DNA of 64,000 nt from Cyanobacteria bacterium FACHB-63 (GTDB lineage: Bacteria > Cyanobacteriota > Cyanobacteriia > Leptolyngbyales > Leptolyngbyaceae): positions 124,001 to 188,000 of the forward strand of contig JACJNX010000064.1 in the NCBI GenBank assembly GCA_014695255.1, written 5' to 3'. Made by a program: the position numbers and the translations under genes. Positions 23,907 through 34,566 of this stretch are shown in pieces. The stretch's first letter is position 1, and each line of letters begins with the position of its first letter. The notes beneath the pieces are model-generated. The model was not told where the DNA came from. It searched no databases and saw nothing but the letters and a program-made list of their open reading frames with translations.

Positions 23907-26123
23907 TCAGTGCAATCCGGCAAGTCTTCTCACCTGCTGATTCTCTGGGTGCGATTGCTGCTGTAGTGGAATTCGGACAATGAACTCTGTTTCTCCAGTG
24001 GTGGAAAAACACTCCAGTTTGCCGTGATGTTGCTCGGTCACGATTTGATAACTGATTGCCATTCCCATTCCGGTTCCTTTACCTAAAGATTTCGTGGTGA
24101 AGAATGGATCAAAAATCCGTTGCTGAACGGCTGGAGGAATACCACATCCATTATCGATGATTGCTACCTCAACCCATGCTGTATCAATAATCGAAGTGCG
24201 AATTGTAATTTGACCAAGATTGTTGTTGATCGCTTGCTTTGCAATGTTGTCCTCGATTGCGTCGATCGCATTCACCAAAATATTCATAAACACTTGGTTG
24301 ATTTGTCCCGCATAACATTCGACGTGCGGTAAAGTTGCGTAGTCTTTGATTACCTTAATCTCCGATCGACAAGAGGTCGCTTTAAGGCGGTGCTGTAAAA
24401 TCAGCAGTGTACTATCGATACCTTCGTGGATATCGACCTCTTTGTACTCGGCTTCATCCATACGCGAGAAAGTCCGTAAAGACAGCACAATTTGGCGAAT
24501 TCGATCGGTTCCAAGTTGCATCGAAGACAAGGTTTTCGGCAGGTCTTGCTGCAAGAACTCTAGATCAATGTCTTCAGACAGGGTTTGAATTTCAGTGACA
24601 GGATTGGGATAATAGTGTTGGTACAACTGCACGAATGCTAATAAATCCTGAGTGTATTCCGCAATATGCTTAAGGTTGCCGTGAATAAAGTTGACAGGGT
24701 TGTTAATCTCATGAGCAGCTCCAGCAACCAATTGCCCCAAGCTCGACATTTTCTCGCTCTGCACCATTTGAGCTTGAGTTCGCTGCAATTCTGCCAACGC
24801 ATCCTTTAGCTTAGCGGTGCGCTCCTCGACGCGATCTTCTAATTCGTTCTTGCTGTGCTCTAGTGCGGTGAATAGCTCATTTAGCCGTCCTGCCATGTGG
24901 TTGAAAGAGTTAGATAAAGCGTTGAGTTCGTTAATATTGCTGGGCTCTACAGTTTGGTCAAGATGACCCACGGCGATCGCTTCACTCGCTCGATTGAGGC
25001 GAAGAATCGGACGAGCAATCCAACGAGATGTGAAGACTCCCATGATCGAGGCAATCACTAATGCACTAAAACAGAGTGCGATCGTAGTACGTGTATTCGC
25101 ATTGATCTGTGCCATAAATGTGTTTTCAGGCACACTCATAACCAGAAGCCAGTCCAAGCCGTACTCATCATGCCAAGGCATCACAGTGACGAAATGCTGT
25201 TCCCCCTGTATTTCTAACTGAAATTTCTTGTTCTCAGTAATGGACTGCAATCTGTTAGAGGTTTGAATTTGTCTTGCAATGGTTTGAACAACGGGATTGG
25301 AGCTATCGATCGCTCGTAATCGCTGAATTTTCTCATTTATAACGGTAAAGGGCTTTTCTGAACCAGAGTTCGCAATCAAGGTGCCATCCCGCTCGATAAG
25401 GAATACTTGTCCAGATTCACTGATATCTAAACTGCGAAGGAAATCGCTGAGTTTCAATAGATGAATGTCAATCGCAATCATTCCTAACAAGCGATTTTGA
25501 GCATCATAGATCGGTCGGCTCGCAGAAGCAGCAATGTAAGGACCTGTCGGATACATTCCTGTGATCATCTTTGTCCAAATCGGCTTAGCCGCAGCGATCG
25601 GTTGGGTATACCAGGATTCCTTAGCGTTCTCATAGTCCCAACGAGAATTGACCTGAGTTCGGTTGCCTTGATTATCAACTGTATAGGTTGTCACGTTGTT
25701 AGGAAGCTTGGCAGTCCAATCATCAATGGTAATTGTTTTGCCATCATAACGGGCGACTCCAATTCCCTCACCTGTGGTCAATCCAATTCCAATATAAGTT
25801 AAGTCATACGCTCTAATTTGATCCCAAAAGTATTTACTGATAAATTCACGCTCGCCTACATTTAATATTCCTCTTCGAATGGCATCAGCATTCATCTGAT
25901 TGAGCTTTTGAGGAGCGGCAAGATAAGACTTCAGGTGCTCGTTGACGACATCGCTGGTACGATCGACAAGTTGTCCCGCTAGATTGTTGACCGCGCTTTG
26001 TCCATTTTTGAACGACAGATAACCGACGAGGCTCACGGCTGCAAAAGTCTGGAGAACAAAGGGAACAACGAGAACTAACTGTAATGGAAATGCTTTATCT
26101 TTTGCGAGTTGCCGGAACTTCAT
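23907..26123 (-). CDS. Cache-HAMP sensor histidine kinase
   Basis: A 738-residue membrane kinase. One helix (about 14-36), a large extracytoplasmic dCache domain to about 335 (YIGIGLTTGEGIGVARYDG, WYTQPIAAAKPIWTK, GPYIAASASRPIYD, LLGMIAIDIHL), a second helix (about 346-366), HAMP (about 367-420), a coiled coil (420-460), the phospho-acceptor block GQLVAGAAHEINNPVNFIHG with H471, and HATPase_c with NQVFMNILVNAIDAI, DNGCGIP and GKGTGMGMAISYQI. Cache domains sense small ligands such as amino acids or carboxylates; the ligand is unknown. No response regulator gene is adjacent. The start is the ATG at 26123 rather than 26147, where the family's basic lead begins. Confidence 0.93.
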   Translation of the reverse strand: MKFRQLAKDKAFPLQLVLVVPFVLQTFAAVSLVGYLSFKNGQSAVNNLAGQLVDRTSDVVNEHLKSYLAAPQKLNQMNADAIRRGILNVGEREFISKYFWDQIRAYDLTYIGIGLTTGEGIGVARYDGKTITIDDWTAKLPNNVTTYTVDNQGNRTQVNSRWDYENAKESWYTQPIAAAKPIWTKMITGMYPTGPYIAASASRPIYDAQNRLLGMIAIDIHLLKLSDFLRSLDISESGQVFLIERDGTLIANSGSEKPFTVINEKIQRLRAIDSSNPVVQTIARQIQTSNRLQSITENKKFQLEIQGEQHFVTVMPWHDEYGLDWLLVMSVPENTFMAQINANTRTTIALCFSALVIASIMGVFTSRWIARPILRLNRASEAIAVGHLDQTVEPSNINELNALSNSFNHMAGRLNELFTALEHSKNELEDRVEERTAKLKDALAELQRTQAQMVQSEKMSSLGQLVAGAAHEINNPVNFIHGNLKHIAEYTQDLLAFVQLYQHYYPNPVTEIQTLSEDIDLEFLQQDLPKTLSSMQLGTDRIRQIVLSLRTFSRMDEAEYKEVDIHEGIDSTLLILQHRLKATSCRSEIKVIKDYATLPHVECYAGQINQVFMNILVNAIDAIEDNIAKQAINNNLGQITIRTSIIDTAWVEVAIIDNGCGIPPAVQQRIFDPFFTTKSLGKGTGMGMAISYQIVTEQHHGKLECFSTTGETEFIVRIPLQQQSHPENQQVRRLAGLH

Positions 26124-26250
26124 GGTGAGAAAGCTATATGAACACAATGCCTATAAGATTCCCTAGATATTCAGATGACCAACTGTTTGAAGTTCTAGCA
26201 TGTTTGAGATTCTGTTAATGGAGGCGATTGCGTGACAAAATTTATCTACC

Positions 26251-27438
26251 CTATCTGAGCGTAAACGCAATCCAGCTCAATGCTGCTCCTCCCAACACTA
26301 ACCACGCTGCATTCACTCGGTATCGAATTGTTAAAAAAGTGCTAAGGAGCGCGATCGCAATTGCTAAACCGTCTACATAAGGTGCAGTTGATTTGCTGAA
26401 GGTGGTGATCGCAAGCTGAATGGTTACAACCGTCATCAGCGCTAATGCACTGGCATTCACTGCATCTAGAAATGCAGATGCCCACTTCGATCGGCGCAAA
26501 TGCGGAATGATTGGATTTAGGGCAGCCACAAAAATGAAAGAAGGCAGAAAAATTCCAATCGTGGCAACGATCGCCCCTGGAAATCCGGCAATGACGAAGC
26601 CGATAAACGTTGCTGTCGAGAGAATTGGACCCGGAGTGAACTGTCCGATCGCGATCGCATCTAACAATTGCTGCTGTGTTAACCAGCCGTATCCCTGCAC
26701 AAACTCACCCTGCACAAACGACAGCAACACATAGCCACCCCCAAATAAAATACTGCCGATTTTCAAAAACGATAAGCCTAATTGCCACAATGAGATCTGC
26801 GATGCTGCGGTCACTGCCGCCGTTGCCTTCAAGGCGCTGCTAGTGACAATGCTTGCGATTAGAATGTTGGCTTCTTCTTTGGTTTGTTGAGGGCGATCGG
26901 GCGATCGCAGCCAAATCATTCCCAGCACACCGCCGACCAGAAGCGCAACGATTTCGCTGGTGTTGCCTAACCAAAGCAACAGGGCAACGGCGATCGCAAT
27001 CACAAACAATTTGCGCGTTTTGATTGCCTTTTTTCCCAATCGCCATAGCGCATCGACTACGATCGCCAGAACCGCAGGCTTAATGCCGTAAAGCAAGAAC
27101 GCAAATTGCGGCACTGCACCCAGCGCCACATAAGCGCAAGCAAATCCAGTCGTGATCAAGACCGCCGGGAAAATAAACGCTACACCCGCCACAATCAGAC
27201 CCAGCCAGCCTGCATAAACGTAACCGACGTGAATCGCCATCTCGGTCGAGTTAGGTCCTGGGATCAGGTTTGTTGCGCCAAGCAAATCGAGGAAGTGATC
27301 GCGGCTCAGCCATTGGCGTTTGCCCACGACTTCCGCTTCAATCATGGCGATATGGGCATTTGGACCCCCAAACCCGATTATACCTAGCTTGAAGAAAAGG
27401 GCGGCGAGTTCTTTTAATCGATTGGTCGAGCGTTCCAT
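26251..27438 (-). CDS. chrA: Chromate transporter family protein ChrA
   Basis: A 395-residue two-domain ChrA. Each half has the family pattern: FFKLGIIGFGGPNAHIAMIE, FLDLLGATNLIPGPNSTEMA in the first; FLKIGSILFGGGYVLLSFVQ, LLDAIAIGQFTPGPILSTAT and PGAIVATIGIFLPSF in the second. ChrA exports chromate in resistant bacteria, but many homologues have no proven substrate. It is alone, with the histidine kinase gene following on the same strand 127 bases later, and pyrG upstream 75 bases beyond its start. No chrB-like regulator is near. Confidence 0.92.
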   Translation of the reverse strand: MERSTNRLKELAALFFKLGIIGFGGPNAHIAMIEAEVVGKRQWLSRDHFLDLLGATNLIPGPNSTEMAIHVGYVYAGWLGLIVAGVAFIFPAVLITTGFACAYVALGAVPQFAFLLYGIKPAVLAIVVDALWRLGKKAIKTRKLFVIAIAVALLLWLGNTSEIVALLVGGVLGMIWLRSPDRPQQTKEEANILIASIVTSSALKATAAVTAASQISLWQLGLSFLKIGSILFGGGYVLLSFVQGEFVQGYGWLTQQQLLDAIAIGQFTPGPILSTATFIGFVIAGFPGAIVATIGIFLPSFIFVAALNPIIPHLRRSKWASAFLDAVNASALALMTVVTIQLAITTFSKSTAPYVDGLAIAIALLSTFLTIRYRVNAAWLVLGGAALSWIAFTLR

Positions 27439-27513
27439 AGGGAATCTGAATGGAAATTAACTTCCATTCAACCGCAAAACTCTCATCAAAGCAGGTATCC
27501 GGCGAAACTTGAC

Positions 27514-29295
<1,782 letters not shown>

Positions 29296-29375
29296 TTAAT
29301 TGACAGGCAGCTTTTACCGCCTCCTTCAAAATCACGTTGATATTTAACAGGGTGTTCGCTCATGTTGAGCAAACG

Positions 29376-30005
29376 TTAATCAACATACCCAAGTGCCCAA
29401 ATCATTCCGGTTGAAATTACCCAAGTGATCCCACACACAAACAGCCCAACCACAAAACAAGGCTGCTCTCCGAAACGGTGCAGCCAGCCAAAAAGAAACG
29501 TTAGCAGTCCTGCCGCGATCGCAATTCCTAAAGGCAACTGTAGCAAGCGGTCTTCTCCAACCGTATGCAAAAAGAAATTGCGCTGTGGATATTCTTGTCT
29601 CAGAGTTGCGATCTGTTCTGCACTCAATCCCAGATTGCTATCGGTTGAAATCACAGGCAACCAACCGCCAACAATCAGCGTATGAAAATTGCCTTTGCAA
29701 TCAGCAGTCCGACCTGCATAAGACAACTGGCACTGCTTCACCTGATGCGGCGATGATGTCAGTGCCAGTTCTAGAGGACGATCGAACAGTGAAACCTTAC
29801 ACTGCTGCTGCTGCTGATTTTGCTGTCCGGCTTGAGTACAGGAAAGGGCTTGTCCTGGAATAAAGAGTGATTGAACCTGTAACCCTGCAACCTGTCCACC
29901 TACAGGCATAGGTGCGTTGAGGATTAGCTGAATCATCAGGGTGTTTACCAGAACGACGAAAAAAGCGATCGTCGAATTCAAGAAGAAGCGAACAGTTTGA
30001 CGCAT
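29376..30005 (-). CDS. Membrane protein of unknown function with a Cys-containing outer domain
   Basis: A 209-residue protein. One helix near the N-terminus (RFFLNSTIAFFVVLVNTLMI), an extracytoplasmic domain of about 110 residues with four Cys (SCTQAG, QQCKVSL, KQCQLSY, ADCKGNF) that could make two disulphides and a Gln-rich run, then two C-terminal helices (LGIAIAAGLLTFLFGW and FVVGLFVCGITWVISTG). The Gln run QQNQQQQQ is low complexity. I recognise no family. The start at 30005 has a GAGG site; the frame to 30050 adds 15 residues without support. Confidence 0.6.
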   Translation of the reverse strand: MRQTVRFFLNSTIAFFVVLVNTLMIQLILNAPMPVGGQVAGLQVQSLFIPGQALSCTQAGQQNQQQQQCKVSLFDRPLELALTSSPHQVKQCQLSYAGRTADCKGNFHTLIVGGWLPVISTDSNLGLSAEQIATLRQEYPQRNFFLHTVGEDRLLQLPLGIAIAAGLLTFLFGWLHRFGEQPCFVVGLFVCGITWVISTGMIWALGYVD

Positions 30006-30093
30006 AGAAACTACCTCTAAAAGATAAGCCTCACGATCTTTATTGTTCACTACAGAGTTCCGGACTCACTTGATGTTCATCAAGTCTTCAAGT

Positions 30094-31920
30094 CTAAGGT
30101 TTTGCAGCCGTTTGGCAAGTTGAATCAGTTTGCATAGGAGGCATTAGCGCCACAATATGCGGAACCGGACGCGGTGTATAGCTCATCATTGATTCACCCT
30201 TGTACACCAGCGACGCACTCGCCCCAGAATCGAGCATCACCGCTTCTTTGAGTCCCGCTTTTGCCAATGCCTCACCCAGCGCCACCGAGTTTACGTAGTC
30301 GCCAGAAACTCCGACTAACGGACGATCGGCTTGATCAATTCCCCAAAACGCTCGATCGCGCTCTGCATCAAAGCCAAACAATCCCCGGAAAGTTTCAGCA
30401 GATTGCGGTTGCCCATTTTTGACTAGCCACGCGCCAGCCACAAACGCATCTTGAACCCCGTCTAATTCGGCTGCAATGCCTTCGCGGGTATTGTGTTTCA
30501 GCGGGTCAAACGGAACGTATTTGATTGTGCGATCGCTAATCAAAACGAGCGGTCGTCCTTCCAGTTTTGTTAGAGTCCCTTGCGGTGCGGGCACAAACGT
30601 TCCAGATTGAGAACTCATCACAGGGCCAATCATCTTATTCGAGTTCAGCGCCTCAAGCGAAAAGAAGCCACCATCGACACCCGCGATCGCGGGTGTCTTC
30701 TTCATGATTTCTCCCACCTGATAACGGCTATCTGCGTGAATCGTAGTTGGCTTTCCGCCTGCTGCCATAATGAGCGGCACTTTATTCACTGTGGTTTTGA
30801 TCAACTCCACAGGGGCGCTAAAGTTCAGTCCATCTTTAATCAACGCGACGGGTGGACCACCATTTGCTGCCTCGATTACTTTCTCGGTTTGAGACTGTCC
30901 GATTCGCGAAATATTAAACAAGTTCTCCGACTCAGCCGCAAACAGGTTTGCCTCATCGCTCATCGTCCAAGCTGCTTGATAACCCGCCGCGATCGCTGCT
31001 TGCTGCACCCGCTCATCGTTCTTGCCTTCGGGATAGACAAAATACTTGATCGGAATGCCGAGTTTTTCCTCTAGCGCCCGCTTCGATTCGGTCATTTCAA
31101 ACGCTAACTTGGCATCCTCCTTGATTTCGCGCAAATCACGCGGATGATTCACACTATGCGATGCGATCGTCACCAAAGGATCAGCCGACATCTCCTTAAT
31201 CTGCTCCCAGGTCATGCCGGGACGACCTCTAGGCTTATCGATCTTGGCAGGATAGATCGCAAATGCTGCCGGATAGCCGTACTTTTTCAGCAGCGGATAA
31301 ACAAACTTGTAATGACCCAAATACCCATCATCAAAGGTCAGCACGATCGGTTTTGCAGGCAGCGGAATCCCTGTCTTCAGATGCTCAACAAGCTGATCAA
31401 AGCTGATCGGAGTGAGATTATTTTTCTGAATCAGCTTTAAGTGCGCCTCAAACTCTTCGGGAGTGACATCAAAGAACACTTCTTTCTGCGCCACAATGTC
31501 GTGATACATCATGATTGGCACCTTTGCCAATCGCGCCCGCGCATTGATTTGCGGAAAGGGTGCCTCTGCAAATTCAGATTTCCACGCTTCAGCGAACTGC
31601 TTCGATTCAGCGTTAAACGTGACAGGCTTGAAATCCTGAGGAATCGAAGTCGAAGCTTGATAGCCGATCTGCGCTCCTTGCGTACACATCGGAGCGATCG
31701 CAACGTTAAGGCTCGATTTCAGCACTGGCGGTTTTTCGATCACTTCCATCAAGGTTGGCGGCGCGATCGTTGCCATTTGAGTTGGAATCATTCCAGCGCA
31801 GGCACCAATCGTGACGGTTGCAGCGAGGGACAAACCAAAGAGCGCGAATCGTTTCCAGTGCGATCGAGGAGCAATTCGTTTAGAAAAGCTCAGAAGGCGT
31901 GTCCAGAGCGACAATTTCAT
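30094..31920 (-). CDS. Exported NodB polysaccharide deacetylase fused to a NAGPA-type phosphodiester glycosidase
   Basis: A 608-residue exported protein. After a signal or lipid anchor (hydrophobic stretch ending TIGACAG) comes a NodB domain: MYHDI, VLTFDDGYLGHYKFVYPLL (metal-binding Asp pair), HSVNHPRDL and YPEGKND. The last 250 residues are a phosphodiester glycosidase (NAGPA/DUF2233) domain: GVDGGFF, GIAAELDGVQDAFVAGAWL, LVGVSGDYVN and LDSGASASLVYKG. The first half removes acetyl groups from a GlcNAc polymer; the second resembles enzymes that cleave sugar phosphodiesters. I infer action on cell-envelope glycans or wall-linked phosphosugars. The start at 31920 gives the cleanest signal sequence. 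Confidence 0.87.
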   Translation of the reverse strand: MKLSLWTRLLSFSKRIAPRSHWKRFALFGLSLAATVTIGACAGMIPTQMATIAPPTLMEVIEKPPVLKSSLNVAIAPMCTQGAQIGYQASTSIPQDFKPVTFNAESKQFAEAWKSEFAEAPFPQINARARLAKVPIMMYHDIVAQKEVFFDVTPEEFEAHLKLIQKNNLTPISFDQLVEHLKTGIPLPAKPIVLTFDDGYLGHYKFVYPLLKKYGYPAAFAIYPAKIDKPRGRPGMTWEQIKEMSADPLVTIASHSVNHPRDLREIKEDAKLAFEMTESKRALEEKLGIPIKYFVYPEGKNDERVQQAAIAAGYQAAWTMSDEANLFAAESENLFNISRIGQSQTEKVIEAANGGPPVALIKDGLNFSAPVELIKTTVNKVPLIMAAGGKPTTIHADSRYQVGEIMKKTPAIAGVDGGFFSLEALNSNKMIGPVMSSQSGTFVPAPQGTLTKLEGRPLVLISDRTIKYVPFDPLKHNTREGIAAELDGVQDAFVAGAWLVKNGQPQSAETFRGLFGFDAERDRAFWGIDQADRPLVGVSGDYVNSVALGEALAKAGLKEAVMLDSGASASLVYKGESMMSYTPRPVPHIVALMPPMQTDSTCQTAAKP

Positions 31921-32044
31921 GATGAAGATGGGGTTAGGGTCAGTTACAGATGGACTCGATCGGACTGGCATCTCTAAGTCATGCAACTTACACAATCCGA
32001 GGGAAGCTTGTCAATCTTTTCTCACTAACCCCGATTCTATCCGG

Positions 32045-32719
32045 TTAAAGCGATTCGGATTCACTCAATCGTTCTAGGGAAATCCGCGCCGATTCTGCCA
32101 CGTTGAAATTATTGTCTTTCTCTAAATAGCGCAGCGCAGAACGGCTCTTGTCGCTCGGCAGGTTGCCTAATGCTTCTGCAAGTCGCTGCCGCACGAGCCA
32201 ATCTTCAGACTGAGCGAATCGCAGGATCGCATCGACGGTATCGACCGCTTTAATTTCTCCCAACGCCGCGATCGCGGCTTGCTGCACCACTATTTCTTCG
32301 CTGTCTAATGCCTGCAAGAGCACTTCCCGCGCTCGTGAATCTTTCAGGTTTCCTAGCGCCACTGCCGCACTAAAGCGCACTAGCCAATCCGTATCCTCAT
32401 AAAAGGTACGCACTAATGGCTCAAAGGCTCTAAGGTCTTCGAGATATCCTAAAGCACCTGCGGCATCTGCGCGAATGCCGTAATCTTTCTCAGTTTCAAG
32501 AATATTGAGCAGAATCGGAAAGCATTCATCAGTTTGCTTGATTCCCAGCGCAAAGACTGCCATCGATCGAATTTGTAAACTTTCATCGTTCAGCACCTTC
32601 TTAATCAAAGGCACGGCATCTTCTGCTGGGACTTCTCGCAAGTTCGCTAGAGCAATCATCCGATCGCGGCTAGAAGTGCTTTCAAGGTGCTCGGCAATCT
32701 GCTGTAGGCTGAAACTCAT
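32045..32719 (-). CDS. HEAT-repeat protein, NblB-like
   Basis: A 224-residue all-helical protein of six or so HEAT-like repeats (QIRSMAVFALGIKQTDECF, GIRADAAGALGYLEDLRAF, LVRFSAAVALGNLKDSRAR, VQQAAIAALGEIKAVDTV, LVRQRLAEALGNLPSDKSR). Size and repeat pattern fit NblB, which is needed for phycobilisome breakdown during nutrient starvation, and the bilin lyase-like CpcE/PecE proteins are related. The absence of a paired lyase gene and the length near 220 residues favour NblB, but the family is broad. It lies between the deacetylase fusion gene and the epimerase gene on the same strand. Confidence 0.75.
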   Translation of the reverse strand: MSFSLQQIAEHLESTSSRDRMIALANLREVPAEDAVPLIKKVLNDESLQIRSMAVFALGIKQTDECFPILLNILETEKDYGIRADAAGALGYLEDLRAFEPLVRTFYEDTDWLVRFSAAVALGNLKDSRAREVLLQALDSEEIVVQQAAIAALGEIKAVDTVDAILRFAQSEDWLVRQRLAEALGNLPSDKSRSALRYLEKDNNFNVAESARISLERLSESESL

Positions 32720-32846
32720 AATTTACACAAATCTTTAAAGTGTTGGTTTCATTGTGGCAGACTTGCACAATAAATTCATCGAGTCGATCTACAGGGATCG
32801 GGTGCGATTACCGTACTAAACCAGCAAATTTCTTGTTCTTATCCTT

Positions 32847-33776
32847 TCAGAGGACATACAAATCCCGATGGGCGGTATACCATTCTACAGTTCTTCTCAA
32901 ACCCTGCTGTAGAGGGGTTTTTGGCTTCCAGCCTAGCTTTGATATTGATTGTGCAATCTTTGCTGCCCGGACTTGTTCCATCGGTCGATCGGGTAATGCT
33001 CCAAATTGCGGTTGAATGTTGGGATCAATTAATTGATTAATCTGCTCGACAAGGGTTGAAATCGGGGTCAAGGTGCTTGACCCTAGCTCGAATGTACCGC
33101 CTTCTACATCGGGCGCTTGGGCGATCGCAATCAAGCCATCGATGAGATCATCAACATAAATCCAGTCGATTTGCCGCTGACCGCTGCTGAGTTCGGGTGA
33201 TTTTCCCTTCAGCATCGAAAGCGTTACATAGGGAATCAGCTTTTTGATGTCTTTTTGGGCAGGACCGTACACCATGAAAATTCGCGCATTGACGATCGGC
33301 ACCTGGTAAAGCTGATAGAACATTTGAGCATAAGCGCTGCACGACCATTTCGCTGCGGCATACGGTGACGAAGGAATCGGAGCATCGCCTATATCTGGTT
33401 CTTCCAGTGACCCTGCCAAAATGATTCTGCGTCCGCCGGCTTCCGCCATTAGGGTTAATAGATTCACGGTACTCAGGAGATTGTTTTCGAGGGTCGATCG
33501 CACGGCATCGATGTTGCGTGAACCCGAAACATAACTCGCTAAGTGAAAGACGGTATCGGGCTTAATGCTCGTAAAAATTTGCTGCATTTCATTAAAGTTT
33601 CTGACATCTGCCTGCAACCATTGAATCGAACCATCTTCAGAGAATTGCTTGTAGCGAGACACCCCATACACAGTGGCATCACAGTGAAGCAAGCACTGGC
33701 AAAGATGAGAGCCAATGAAACCCGTTGCACCAGTTACTAAAACTTTTTGCCCATCAAACGATTGAGGAAAACGCAT
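32847..33776 (-). CDS. NAD-dependent nucleotide-sugar epimerase/dehydratase
   Basis: A 309-residue extended SDR enzyme. The NAD site is VLVTGATGFIGSHLCQCL, the catalytic pair lies in SSPYAAAKWSCS (Tyr-xxx-Lys), followed by NARIFMVYGPAQKD and the DWIYVDD-like IDWIYVDDLIDGLIAIAQ. Such proteins epimerise or dehydrate UDP-, GDP- or CDP-sugars; the product cannot be fixed. It is preceded by an AT-rich gene-free stretch and followed by the HEAT gene. The pyrophosphorylase at 61.9 kb could feed the same type of pathway, but they are far apart. Confidence 0.88.
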   Translation of the reverse strand: MRFPQSFDGQKVLVTGATGFIGSHLCQCLLHCDATVYGVSRYKQFSEDGSIQWLQADVRNFNEMQQIFTSIKPDTVFHLASYVSGSRNIDAVRSTLENNLLSTVNLLTLMAEAGGRRIILAGSLEEPDIGDAPIPSSPYAAAKWSCSAYAQMFYQLYQVPIVNARIFMVYGPAQKDIKKLIPYVTLSMLKGKSPELSSGQRQIDWIYVDDLIDGLIAIAQAPDVEGGTFELGSSTLTPISTLVEQINQLIDPNIQPQFGALPDRPMEQVRAAKIAQSISKLGWKPKTPLQQGLRRTVEWYTAHRDLYVL

Positions 33777-34148
33777 ACGACAAGATTAGGGAGATTTTTA
33801 AAGTTGAGAATGACGAATTCAAACAGTGGTAGCTGTCGTGATGCACCTATGCTTAAGAGAAACAATTGCTTAAGAGAAACAATGCTTCAGCAAAAATATT
33901 AAATTGCTTTTATTTCTATGAAAGCTAAATAGAACAGCTAGTAACCTTAAACGGACTCTAGATTCAGCAACAATGGATGTTAATTAATACTCGTCGCTTT
34001 AAGGAATAAACATAGAACATTAACATTGATGCCAAATTAGCTCTACAAACAATGCAGACTGTAGAAAATTGACCAATCGAAAGCGGCGAAGGACCGTATT
34101 CATTCTGCCTCTCACCGCCGATCGGTTACTGTATTTCAAAGGGAGCAA
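33777..34148. other. Gene-free AT-rich stretch with a short tandem repeat
   Basis: This 372-base gap upstream of the epimerase gene holds no credible reading frame. It contains two adjacent copies of the 16-mer GCTTAAGAGAAACAAT starting at 33851 and 33868, with a third partial start (GCTTcag) behind. The rest is AT-rich. I see no promoter motif that I would trust. Confidence 0.5.
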
Positions 34149-34463
34149 CTAGCCTGGTAAATCGACGCGATTACCGTTGTTATCTTCGTAGTACATAGGG
34201 GGTTCAACTGCAAAGTTGTTGATCTGTCCAGACTCAGTGATGACATAGCCATCGGTTGTCTTTAAGTCTGTTTCAGATTCTTCCTCGACTGCGGCTTCGA
34301 GATCATGAATGTTTCTTTCAACATTGACTCCAGAAGGAATGCGTTCGTCTGGTGCATTCACATCAGTCGGTTGTGCCGTTTGAACAGCCCAATGATCGTT
34401 TCCTGCTGCGCCTCTTCCGGGTTGCGCGGATTCTGGGGAGGATAAATCTGGATTGTTTGTCAT
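34149..34463 (-). CDS. Small acidic protein of unknown function
   Basis: A 104-residue hydrophilic protein beginning MTNNPDLSSPESAQPGRGAA, with LEAAVEEESETDLKTTDGYV and ending in PPMYYEDNNGNRVDLPG. Composition (many Asn, Asp, Glu, Pro, few hydrophobics) suggests a largely disordered chain. No domain is recognised. It has a conventional ATG, stands alone between an AT-rich gap and the CDC48-like gene, and has no sign of export. Confidence 0.55.
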   Translation of the reverse strand: MTNNPDLSSPESAQPGRGAAGNDHWAVQTAQPTDVNAPDERIPSGVNVERNIHDLEAAVEEESETDLKTTDGYVITESGQINNFAVEPPMYYEDNNGNRVDLPG

Positions 34464-34566
34464 AAGTCTTTACTCTGAATTCACTTCTGGTTTAGACAAT
34501 AGCTCGATCGATCTTTGTAAGATTCTTCCGATCGAGATAGGTTGGTAAACCAGAAGGCAGAATCCG

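Noticed and set aside
33851-33883. Two tandem copies of GCTTAAGAGAAACAAT as a start of a longer array
   Set aside because: Only two full copies exist and the third is partial; no spacer structure, so it is not a CRISPR or iteron array.
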